From NCBI GenBank assembly GCA_034698045.1, contig JAQGAU010000897.1:1-22826 (forward strand): 22,826 nucleotides of DNA, written 5' to 3'. Source of the stretch: Paramacrobiotus richtersi (lineage: Eukaryota; Tardigrada; Eutardigrada; Parachela; Macrobiotidae). Made by a program: the position numbers and the translations under genes. Under the pieces are notes generated by a model, which was not told where the DNA came from, did not search any database, and saw only the letters and a program-made list of their open reading frames with translations. Below, piece by piece: positions 10,027-18,816 of the stretch. Numbering within the stretch: position 1 is the stretch's first letter; each line of letters opens with the position of its first letter.

Positions 10027-11875
10027 TCACACGACACGATCATCTTTATCTCCCTTTTCATTCAGCAACGGCTTACTCTCCGCCTTTCCCGTGTCCACAC
10101 TCAGGTCATACTTCAGCGAGCAGGAACAGACAGGAGTCAAGAAGCTGCACTGGCGCTGCGTAGACCAGTTGCACAGCATTTCCGGCAGTCGACAGACGCA
10201 CTTTCGGCAACGGCGATGGAGAAGCACCACCAGCATAATCAACGCAACCAGACCAGCAGCTGATGCTCCGGTCAGTCCGACCATGACCCAGACGCCGGGC
10301 ACTACAATATCATGACCACGTCAGTTTACGGAAAGCTGTACTTTTTTTGCGCTTTAACTAACAGGCCAAAAAGCGGAATGACAATCGGCATTTTGCATAT
10401 CTAACTACAAGTAACAGATGGTTTTTACACTTACTGCAATATTGGCGTCTGTAAGCAGGATTCGTGCTGGACGGAAAATCATAGTAATAGTCAGGACAGT
10501 TGACGCGGTCATCAGTTGTATCGCAGATGTACTCGCTGTTAACGTAGCCGTTCAGTGCGCGGCAAAAGGTATTATTGCTGGAGGAGCGAGCTGCGAAAAA
10601 CATCTGGAGATATGGTCATCCCTGTTCAATTTCTTCCGGCTAATCCTGACAAACCGTACCTTCGAGGATGATGAAATCCAAGACGATTTCACGAGAGGCC
10701 CTGCAGTAATCGTTACGAGGATGTGTGTATTCCATTGAAACGGCAGGCTGTCTCGCGTAACTGGAGCGCACTTGAGCAGCGGATGTGGGATTAGTAGTGT
10801 GCGAGCTGTAAGAGGAACCTGGATGCCAGGACCGCAGAAGGGCATCGGGGCCGCTGGTATCGTAAATCTCCCATTGGGAATTCCGCGGGAAGTTCAATGA
10901 TCTGCGAATATCAGAAAGACATTTTGCGCTGCGGACCGCCTATACACTGTACGTACTTGTAAGCTGTTTGATCGAATCGAAACGGCGTTTTCCTTTTCGT
11001 GTACTTATTTGTCGCGATTTGATATTATATGTAGTTGAATAATTACTTCAAATATATAATAATATTTCAAATAAAATAAAAACGTTGATTCAGTTAATCA
11101 TTAATATTTTTATACGTTAATAATTTCACTAAATTTAATTTAGTTAAATAGAAATTCAAATTTAACAAACATGTGATACCGTGACTATAGTTCAATAAAT
11201 ATAAGTCACTTAAGCGAACGTATTAATTATTAATATCACGGAGTAAATAATTTGGTTAAGCGGTTTTATAAGTATTTATACTCACTTATCTGTAGTGACT
11301 AACCCACCTACAGATACACAACACGAAATAGATTTTGGATGAGTATAGCAGACCTCCGCTTCGCTTCGAATTCGGGTGATTTTGGTAAACATGTTGTTTT
11401 TCAAAAGCCGTCGATATTACGTACGCTGAAAGTTGTTTACCTGACATTAAAGTAGATGGCAAATTCATCACCAAGAAGCCCACATTCTCCCCTGGTTTTC
11501 ACCACGAGCTTGCAAGGAGTGGTCTGATCGCAGTTATCGTACGAGGAGAAGTACGAGCCGTACGAGCCGTCCGAGTGGCGAAAACTGTAGCCGGGGTAGT
11601 CGCTAGTGTTCGAAGTGGTCACGTTGAGCGGTGGTCGGAACGTTATTCGACCGGCACTCACGGAGGAAGTTGTAGGACAGTCGAGAAGGATTGTGTCCTC
11701 GCACTTGTCCGAACCTACACGGTACAGGACAGCGGTATTAAAAACAACTGCTGTCTGCAGATTTGCATCGGCCATCGTACTTACTGAATGATTTGTATGA
11801 TATCCCATCGCTCCCGACAATCATAAAAAACAGGAAACCAAACGGTAAAACGCAGTCAAGTATGAGTACAGCCAT
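10027..11875 (-). CDS. Tandem membrane protein B2 (CUB-like/LDLa-like, Cys-rich tail, ExxxLL)
   Basis: Complete gene, predicted 345 aa, the longest of the six. Exons: 11875-11785, 11714-11441, 10901-10660, 10590-10435, 10301-10027, totalling 1038 nt with phases 1, 2, 1, 1. The signal peptide begins MAVLILDCVLPFGFLFF. The CUB-like domain has CEDTILLDCP, SAGRITFRPP, DEFAIYFNVR and WEIYDTSGPDALLRSW. Exon 2 carries an extra Ser/Tyr-rich insertion (SDGSYGSYFSSY) and N-glycosylation sequons NVT and NTS. The LDLa-like module is at 203-255 (SEYICDTTDDRVNCP). The helix is at about 258-282. The tail has CRKCVC and the seven-Cys spacing of this subfamily, then ESKPLL at 329-334, an acidic dileucine motif of the AP-adaptor type. 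Intron 2 is 539 bp because of an A/T-rich insertion. Confidence 0.88.
11010..11390. other. A/T-rich insertion in intron 2 of B2
   Basis: The equivalent intron of B3 is 213 bp; here it is 539 bp. The extra DNA, roughly 11010-11390 with approximate ends, is mostly A and T (densest at 11030-11290), contains no ORF, and has no terminal inverted repeat or target duplication that I can see by eye. It may be a decayed transposon or simple-sequence expansion. Confidence 0.5.
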
Positions 11876-12083
11876 TTTAATATCATAGGATATTGGCTAG
11901 AAATAATCGGACGACTAGTTTCCTATAGAACCTTTGGGTGAGCACATGGACTAACGGTGAGAGTGACTCTCTTACACGAGACTGCTCGAGCGTATATCGC
12001 TGCTGTCGATCAGAAAACCACATGAATCTTTTTTGCCATTCTAACGATAACCGGTATATGTGTACTAGTTAATATCGATCGAT

Positions 12084-12115
12084 TGAGTCAATTGTAAATG
12101 TGGTGCATTGAGTCA
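12084..12115. promoter_or_regulatory. Two TGAGTCA sites upstream of B2
   Basis: TGAGTCA occurs at 12084-12090 and again at 12109-12115. The first is in the block conserved upstream of B1 and B3 (ATTGAGTCA); the second is extra. They lie about 210-240 bp upstream of the B2 ATG. AP-1-type binding is inferred from the consensus. Confidence 0.4.
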
Positions 12116-12544
12116 CTACTCAGTACTCACTGCATTTGTGTACGTGCACCAATGCCATCTCGTGCAGTGTACGCTCCGCCCATGTGTTCACACTGATTTG
12201 GTGTTGATTATAATTCCGGAATGTGGTTGGCCATTCCCGTACTGCAAATTCCATAGACCATAACGCGTACATACCTGCAAATTCCATAACATCACAGGTA
12301 CCTGCGACGGAAACTTCGAAAACTGTAATGAATATTGTATGTGTCCGTCGCGGCTGAACAATGAGTGACATATGAACAATGAAACAAGCTTGGTTGACGT
12401 GAACAATGATGGTGACAAATAAGTTTCAAATAATACGCTGAAATCATCAGGTAACATTTTAGGCAGTTACGTGAAACTCGGTGGTTACCAAACGGGAAAA
12501 CCAAACCTGTAGGAAGTGCAAACAACTACCTGGTTTATATTCGG

Positions 12545-12564
12545 GGCCTTTTCTTCAAAAGGCC
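12545..12564. repeat. Perfect 8-bp hairpin (GGCCTTTT/AAAAGGCC)
   Basis: GGCCTTTT, loop CTTC, AAAAGGCC, followed by a T-rich run. The shape resembles an RNA stem-loop plus U tract. Its role here is unknown. Confidence 0.7.
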
Positions 12565-12627
12565 TTTTCCTTTCCTCTATTTTTGTCATACTTTTTGTTT
12601 TGGTTTTTTGAATTGATCTTTACCGTG

Positions 12628-12662
12628 CCCTGCCATATCTGGTGGTTACCAGATTGGCAGGG
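12628..12662. repeat. Near-perfect hairpin, 15-16 nt arms
   Basis: CCCTGCCATATCTGGT pairs with ACCAGATTGGCAGGG, with a single-base bulge and a GGTT loop. It sits at the left side of the G/T-rich island and may be a terminal or structural element of it. Confidence 0.7.
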
Positions 12663-12877
12663 ACAACAACTACACGGTCGCCTGCGCTTGCTGTTATCGC
12701 GAACCATCTGCAGTTTTCATCCATTCTATCAGTAACCCAGCCATTCGCCTTGTCATGTTTCATTTCGTCCTGCGCAGTCTCGCGGCCTGTCGTCTGGGGC
12801 CAATGTATGCCTGGAACTCGGGAAGAAACACAGCGGAATGCGGGAACGGGGGGCTTCGCCACTGTGTATGTTCTGCT

Positions 12878-12933
12878 CGATCGGATCTGGGGCCTGCCAT
12901 TTCGACGCTTGCGTCTTGGGCCATTTCAACCAG
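12878..12933 (+). repeat. Direct repeat copy 1 (about 55 bp)
   Basis: Begins CGATCGGATCTGGGGC and ends CCATTTCAACCAG, with an internal palindrome GACGCTTGCGTC. It matches 13147-13201 with a handful of changes. Confidence 0.8.
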
Positions 12934-13146
12934 AGTGGTAGTAAGCGGGATGTGTGGAGGTGGATTGCTCAGCGTTTTCGTCCTTCCGTTGACTGCGATC
13001 GGATTGTTTTCGTTTCGGGAACCCGTCGGCCTTGGTGGAGGTCTTCATCGTGGTATCGCTGTGGATCGGGGCAATGGCCTTCCTGGGCATTGTGGAGGAC
13101 TCGGTGGACGGAGGGAGTGTCGTGCATGGGGTCTGGGTGTTGCGCG

Positions 13147-13201
13147 CGATCGGATCTGGGGCTTACCCTTTCGACGCTTTGCGTCTGGCCATTTCAACCA
13201 G
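13147..13201 (+). repeat. Direct repeat copy 2 (about 55 bp)
   Basis: Second copy of the 12878-12933 unit, keeping CGATCGGATCTGGGGC, TTTCGACGC, GCGTC and CATTTCAACCAG. The palindrome core here has one extra T (GACGCTTTGCGTC), which preserves the potential stem and changes the loop. Confidence 0.8.
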
Positions 13202-13871
13202 TGATGTGCTTCGTGTGGTATCAGGTCTTCGTGTGTGATTCTTTTTTAGTTCTCTGTTTTCTCTTTGATGCTGGTGGATTTGTTATTGTCGACACATAAT
13301 GCTATGCGCATATTCATGTCATTTTGCCCTTGTTGTTTATTACTTTGTTATCTTTCTCATCCGATTCTCGAAAACGGTGGTTACTGTACAAGTACTCATA
13401 TACTTAAGTATCGGTTTGCATAATTAAATGACGACAAATTTTCCAACTGTTTTAGCGATTTTCGTGTGCTTATAGTATATCGCTAACAGATAACGTTTTG
13501 GTATAAGAGATTCACCGTGGCCGCTCCTACAGAAACTCAAAAGATTTTTTTCCAACCGGTTTGTTATACAACTCGTTTTTTGGCCACAAATTGATCTGTA
13601 GGAGGTTCATTAGTGCATGTGAGTCATATCTGCCAGCTTGATTTTTTTGTGGTATATCTTAAGTTTTGTAAAATTACCACTGCCAGTGAATGAAATCACC
13701 GTTGCCAAAGCCATACAAATTGTAAGATACAATTAACCGTTAGCTCATCCAAATATGTTGTCAATGCTCAAACTGAACGCAAGAACAGTAGCTAGCACAA
13801 CATGTACAAAACGCGCACACAGAAATCCTGCAGCAATAAAGCATGATAGCTGACTGGTCCACACGACACGT

Positions 13872-15499
13872 CTAATCATCGTTGCCTCCCTTTTCATTCA
13901 GCAACGGCTTGCGCTCAGCCTTTCCTGTGTCCATACTGAGGTCGTACTTCAGCGAGCAGGAGCAGATCGGAGTCAAGAAGCTGCACTGGCGCTGCGTGGA
14001 CCAATTGCATAGCTTTTCCGGCACTCGGCAGACGCACTTTCGGCAACGACGATGGAGGAGCACCACCAGCAGAATTAACACGCCCAGACCGACCGCTGAT
14101 GCTGCAGTCAGGCCGACGATGATCCATACGCTGGGCACTACAATATAAGAAGTTTTAATGGAAAGTTGAACGCTTCTGCACGCATTTCTTCCCGCGCTCG
14201 GCAGTCATTAGTGCCTCCGTTCGCTCACAAACAAGCAAAAAAAACAGAAGCCGGAGCCAAATGGAAATTCTCACACTTTCCAGTTCAGTTCGGAATATTC
14301 CAATGTTCGTTTTATTATTACAGCTTAGGCCTTAGTAGACGCTTTGAGGAAGAAGTATGTTATGCAGAAACTGAGAGTAATTGAACCGTTTAATATCAAG
14401 AATATCAGTAGACTGCTTCGGTACTTACTGCAATATTGACGTCTGTAAACAGGATCCATGCTGGACGTCGAGTCCGGGTAGTAGTCAGGGCAATTAACGC
14501 GGTCGTCAGTCACATCACAAATGTATTCGTTGTTAACGTAACCGTCCAATGCGCGGCAAAGCGTGTTGTTGCTGGTGGTGCGACCTGCCAAAAAACGCCG
14601 GTCATTCGTATTCAAATTCTTTGTATCAATCATGATTAATTGTACTTTCAAGGATGATGAAATCCAGCACGATTTTGCGGGTAGTCCTGCAGTTAGCACC
14701 GCGAGAATGCATGTATTCCATAGAGACCACGGGCTTTCTCGAATAACTGGAGCGCACTTGACCGACGGACGTGGGATCAGTGTGTGTCCAACTGTAAGAG
14801 GAAGTCGGATTCCACGACCGCAAAAGGGCGTCCGGTCCGCTTACATCATAAATGTCCATCTGCGATGATCGGGGGATATCGAATGATCTGCAAACGTAAA
14901 GAAGGCATGTCCGCAAACCCGATTGAGCAGATACAAATTCCCATTTTTTGAATCTAATTAAAGATCTTTTTCGTCTACTTAACATGCGGACAGGTGCATG
15001 GGCTTATCGTTCAAATGTTACGTGAAATGTCCTGTGAAATTATTCAGTCAAGCATGAGTTTTTTCACAAACTTCCAACCATGATAATATAGCTTGTTTAC
15101 CTGACATTGAAATAGATGGCAAATTCGTCGCCAAGAAGTCCACATTCCCCCTTGGTTTTTACCACGAGTTTACACGGGATGGTTGTGTCGCATTTATCGT
15201 ACCAGTTGCTGCTGTAGCCGGAATAGTCGCTATGGTTCGAACGGGTTATGTTAAGAGGGGGTCGGAATGTTACTCTACCGGCACTCCCCGAGGAAATAGT
15301 TGGGCAGTCGAGAAGTATAGTGTCTTCACATTTGTCTGAACCTAAATATTCCAGGATTTTCAATAATGCGTACAAACAACAATAAGCAACGGAGATTCGT
15401 CTTGTACTTACTGAACGATTTGTATGATATCCCTTCGCTCCCGGTAACCACGAAAAATAGGAAAACAAACGGTAGAACATAGCGTATGTATGGTGCCAT
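13872..15499 (-). CDS. Tandem membrane protein B3 (CUB-like/LDLa-like, Cys-rich tail, ExxxLL)
   Basis: Complete gene, predicted 330 aa. Exons: 15499-15412, 15341-15101, 14887-14646, 14584-14429, 14137-13872, totalling 993 nt with phases 1, 2, 1, 1. The signal peptide begins MAPYIRYVLPFVFLFF. The CUB-like domain is at about 30-191 (CEDTILLDCP, GSAGRVTFRPP, DEFAIYFNVR, MDIYDVSGPDALLRSW). The LDLa-like module is at 191-243 (NNEYICDVTDDRVNCP). The helix is at about 246-270. The tail keeps CRKCVC, the seven-Cys spacing and ERKPLL at 317-322 (acidic dileucine). N-glycosylation sequons NIT, NHS and NNT are present. The last exon is very similar in DNA to that of B2, so these two are the youngest B pair or are homogenised by gene conversion. 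Confidence 0.89.
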
Positions 15500-16164
15500 T
15501 TTCAACGTTCTCGGAAACTGACAAAATGATCGGTTGACAAATTTGGTATACGACTGGTTTTACTACGAGTTATTTATTGTTCATGTGATCTTGCTACGAA
15601 TGTGATCTGTACAGTACGAGCATTAAAGAAGTGAATAATTATGGCTCTCCTACATGGCTGATCGAGCTCGCTTATCGCTGTTGTCGATAAGAAAACCTCA
15701 CAAATCATGTTTGCCTGTCAGCCGATAACCGGCAAACATATTTGTGGACTGAGTCATTCGCACTGTTTGTCGACGTGTACCAATGCCGTCTCTTTTCGTG
15801 TCCATGTTTGTTTTTACTTGCTATTCAAATGCCAGTCATACTAACGTTATGAGGTTAAACTCTATAGTTTATGACTAATAAGTCAGTACGGAGGCAACAT
15901 TAGTGAACGTAACGTACAGTGCATCTTTGTGTGCTAGTCGGTAAATTAGCTGTGTGCTTCGAAGCGGTGCTTTTTCGTTTTGGCTCAACTTTAAATTACT
16001 CCAAATTACGTGTATCCCGAGTCGAACAAATGCTCTTCACGGTATCCTTATTACTTAATAAGTACACCTTTTGTACCAGAAACTGGAACAACAGATTTAG
16101 TTTATGGTTTAATAATGACAGCAAGCGCACAGCTATCGATACTTTTGTGCTTTATCAATCTGAA
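15500..16164. other. Intergenic B3/tRNA: B3 promoter region
   Basis: No gene. The block 15655-15800 is homologous to DNA upstream of B2 and more weakly B1. It includes the motif CCGATAACCGGCAAA and the TGAGTCA site. Plus-strand ORFs that run into the tRNA here are not real. Confidence 0.5.
15750..15756. promoter_or_regulatory. TGAGTCA (AP-1/bZIP-type site) upstream of B3
   Basis: GGACTGAGTCATTCG, about 250 bp upstream of the B3 ATG, in the block shared by the B genes. It is identical in core and context order to the sites upstream of B1 and B2. Confidence 0.4.
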
Positions 16165-16235
16165 GGAGCGCTGGCGCAACGGTAGCGCGTTCGACTCCAG
16201 ATCGAAAGGTTAAGGGTTCAAATCCCTTGCGTTCC
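16165..16235 (+). tRNA. tRNA-Trp (CCA)
   Basis: The 71-nt cloverleaf is complete. The acceptor stem GGAGCGC pairs with GCGTTCC (one G-T). The D stem is GCGC/GCGC, and the anticodon stem TTCGA/TCGAA encloses loop CTCCAGA with anticodon CCA. The T stem AAGGG/CCCTT has loop TTCAAAT. Internal Pol III promoters are visible: A box TGGCGCAACGG and B box GGTTCAAATCC. There is no intron. The base in the discriminator position (16236) is C, whereas eukaryotic tRNA-Trp usually has a purine there. It is the only plus-strand gene I am sure of, and it separates the two receptor clusters. Confidence 0.95.
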
Positions 16236-16237
16236 CC

Positions 16238-16243
16238 TTTTTT
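16238..16243 (+). terminator. Pol III terminator (T6)
   Basis: A run of six T residues starts two bases after the tRNA acceptor stem, the usual RNA polymerase III stop. Confidence 0.85.
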
Positions 16244-16877
16244 GCTTCTTTCGTGGGCCTCTTGCTTTCTTTTTATTGAGAAGTGACTTAGATTACAGTT
16301 TCGGTTCATTGTTCCATATTTGTGTTTACAATATTCGTGCAGTTATTTCAATTAAGAATGTTCATAATGAAAAATATCTGCATAACATTCAATAGTTAAG
16401 GCCGCTTAATTGATCTAGTAAAGGATGAACTGCAACTGCAATAACAATATGGAACGAGAAAACGATCCGCGCCGTATACGTATGCAATTTCATGGGCATT
16501 TATTCGGTTCAGTAGTCTCAATTGACGTATTATAACACAATAACGTAACGAAATTCACGAATTTCGCTGTCTTTCATATACAAGTCGGGGACCTGTACTT
16601 CACCAGAGAATAAAACCCAAAGCATATGTACATGCAGTAACCACAGTTGGGTGCGCTGTCGGTGTTTATACAAGACCGGAATGGCCGTTGTGATCAAAAC
16701 AGCAACAAAATACCCTTTCCCCAAGAACTTCAGTAATGATAGCTAGAAAAATGAGAGACAATCAGTAAACTTTCAACTCTGAAAACTCAGCAGTTTCGAC
16801 GAAACGATATGTTAACTCATGATAATATAGAAAACACGTAAAAACGCCGTGCAGGCTTGACCAGGGCGCAAAAATCA
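16244..16877. other. Intergenic tRNA/GPCR: GPCR 3' flank
   Basis: No ORF worth keeping. A minus-strand AATAAA (plus-strand TTTATT at 16499-16504) lies about 375 bp past the GPCR stop and is a candidate polyadenylation signal. Confidence 0.4.
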
Positions 16878-18590
16878 TCATTCTTCTCCTTGAGGCAGGA
16901 CTTTAGTACCAATCGCCAAGTGACCACTTCCGCCTGGATTCCAGCACCTGCACAACGCCCGGGACAGTATATCTCGGAATGTGCGCAGGGACAGAGCAAA
17001 CAATATTGGATCAAGCGCCGCTTGCAGCGTGAACAGAACGGACGTGGTGTAGCGCAAACCGGGTGAGTCATTTACCGCTGTGAAACAGGCAACGGTCCAA
17101 GAAACCTGATCTGGTGTCCAGCACACCAGCACGCTAACGGTCAGCATTGTCAGTACCATGAATGGGCGCAACGCCGAAGCTTCAGCTCGCTTTGACGGAG
17201 TCTGCAAAGCCAAAGGGGCTTTTGCAATGAGGTTCGATTTTCTCAACGAAGATTTGCTTCTGTTTAGTTTATATTATACAGAGTAACTTTACGGGAAAAA
17301 TTTTCGTAAACTTATGCCGCAAAAGCAGTGCTCGTCTGCTTTATACAGTAAAAAAAAGATTCGACTGCAATGCTTTTGGCTTAAACTAGCTTACGCTTAT
17401 CGTTCTTGCACGAGTTTTTCCTCCAACTGATTCGTCCCTTCTGGACGGGTTAGCATGTGCAATCCTCTGCCGATGTTGATTCTTATACCACAAGAAAGGG
17501 TATGTCCCAACCACAACGGCTATCGGTACATCCGTGCTAACGATCGCCACAATGGTCGTAAACACTGTTTGAGCTTCCGTGTTTAAAAAGCATCCATTGT
17601 CCTTTTCTGGTAGGCGATAGTACATCCAGTCCAGCACGACAACCGGCAGAGAAACGAGGTGTACGTATACAACCATCAGGGCGCACATGATAACGGCGAC
17701 TTTTTCGCAGTGGATATTCTTATAGGAAACTGGGAAGGCGATGGCCCAGATGCGGTTGAGGGTGATCAGTACATGCATATGCATGGCTACGGGACAGAAT
17801 ACCCAGGTCTGGTAGATGTAGAAGGTGCAGACAGATGATGGCAGCCACCTACACTCCGTAAAACCATTACTGAGGATTACCGAAAGTGCTTAATTATTAT
17901 TAGCTTTCGTTAGACTAGTGTTATTCCGAACCTAGCGCACGAAAAAATAGTTATGCACTAATGTACTTATCAATAGCAGACGCCCACACGAACACGTAGA
18001 AACTAAATTCATAAAACTAACCGGAGTCGGAAGGCTAACTCAATCGCAAGATATCCGAGGCTTGGTGTTAGGCTCGGCTCACTGTCTGTGCTATGTAACG
18101 AATGTCGCATTGATCTTAACGTTCATTATTTAGTAGGCTTTTTAATTATCTGGCTAGAGTTCAGCGCTAACAAAGACAGTACGCCGCTTTTTGATAACCG
18201 AAGTGTCCAGTCGATAGGCATAACACTGCGGTCACTCATGACCTCAATCTCAGAAGTCACACAATACACTACACTTTCTGAACAGAGCTTCGAACGTGAT
18301 AATTCAGGATGCCCTTACATAAGTTTTAAGCCTTACCAATGGTGAGGAAAACCTTGACGAATGACTTCGAGTGGATACTGCCCAGTGGCGTAGATAATGT
18401 TGGAGATGAAAAGAAAGATGAGGTAAATTGTAAAAGACGTACGGAGTTCTTTGCGGACGATGAATGCCACTAGCATGGAAGAGTTGAGGATTGTTTGAAT
18501 TATACTCATATTCATGCGGACCAAAGCCGGTACATTCCAAACAATAGCATTCGATATGTTAACTGAAGTATTCCCTGGGATCGCTAACAT
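16878..18590 (-). CDS. Orphan rhodopsin-like GPCR, complete
   Basis: Three exons: 18590-18337, 17848-17395, 17201-16878, totalling 1032 nt or 343 aa, phases 2 and 0. The N-terminus has sequons NTS and NIS. Asn36 fits N1.50 of TM1 and Asn64 fits position 2.50. Cys92 and Arg117 are exactly 25 apart, as C3.25 and R3.50 are in class A receptors; the DRY triplet is NRI (116-118). EL2 has NGC for the disulfide. TM6 has CWTP (263-266). TM7 has DPILF (300-304) in place of NPxxY. Helix 8 is FRDIL, followed by a CRC pair that could be palmitoylated. Ligand and G protein cannot be read from the sequence. The exon 3 acceptor (tttgcag at 17202) was chosen because it restores phase 0; the AG nearer 17260 would break the frame. 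Confidence 0.87.
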
Positions 18591-18816
18591 TTTAAACTCA
18601 TGACAAAACGTAATGCTTTAAAAAAACCAGTTTACTGGCGGCTCCAGCACCAAGCGCAACGTCAGATTGCTTGAACTCGTTCCACTCTTTTCTGGCTCTC
18701 GATATAAACTGCTTGATTCCCTGCAGAGTTAATAGTCCAAAATGTCCTTGAGAATGGTATTCTCAATTGCGGCCGTTCGAGCGCAGCTATTTTCTCCTGC
18801 ATGTTTACAATTTTGC

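Larger units (their letters stand above)
12540..13300 (+). repeat. G/T-rich island with hairpins and a spaced direct repeat
   Basis: The plus strand is rich in G and T and poor in A, unlike its surroundings. It contains two hairpins (12545-12564 and 12628-12662) and a 55-bp direct repeat (12878-12933 and 13147-13201). Two long overlapping plus-strand ORFs exist, but the repeat copies are 269 bp apart, so they fall in different frames, and the ORFs look like products of low stop-codon density. The island is absent from the other intergenic gaps, which suggests an inserted element or a non-coding transcript. It matches no element I recognise. Confidence 0.5.
11876..13871. other. Intergenic B2/B3 containing a G/T-rich island
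   Basis: Holds the B2 promoter block (to about 12160), an unremarkable stretch to 12480, the G/T-rich island (about 12540-13300) and the B3 3' flank. The last 60 bases resemble the flank just after the B2 stop (both contain CACACGACACG), so the duplication extended past the stop codon. A 9-bp inverted repeat (CTCCTACAG near 13525, CTGTAGGAG near 13600) is present. No coding gene is supported. Confidence 0.5.

Noticed and set aside
12755-13299. Two overlapping plus-strand ORFs of about 150 codons in the G/T-rich island
   Set aside because: They occupy different frames over the same DNA, the internal repeat copies are 269 bp apart so not in phase, and low A content makes stops rare. No domain is recognisable.
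16010-16213. Plus-strand ORF ending in the tRNA
   Set aside because: Its C-terminal part is the translated tRNA-Trp sequence, which is a classic false ORF.
17206-17262. Alternative 5' extension of GPCR exon 3 from the acceptor near 17260
   Set aside because: That acceptor is phase 2, but exon 2 offers only phase 0 or phase 1 donors before its stop; the acceptor at 17202 is phase 0 and gives a 344-codon frame.
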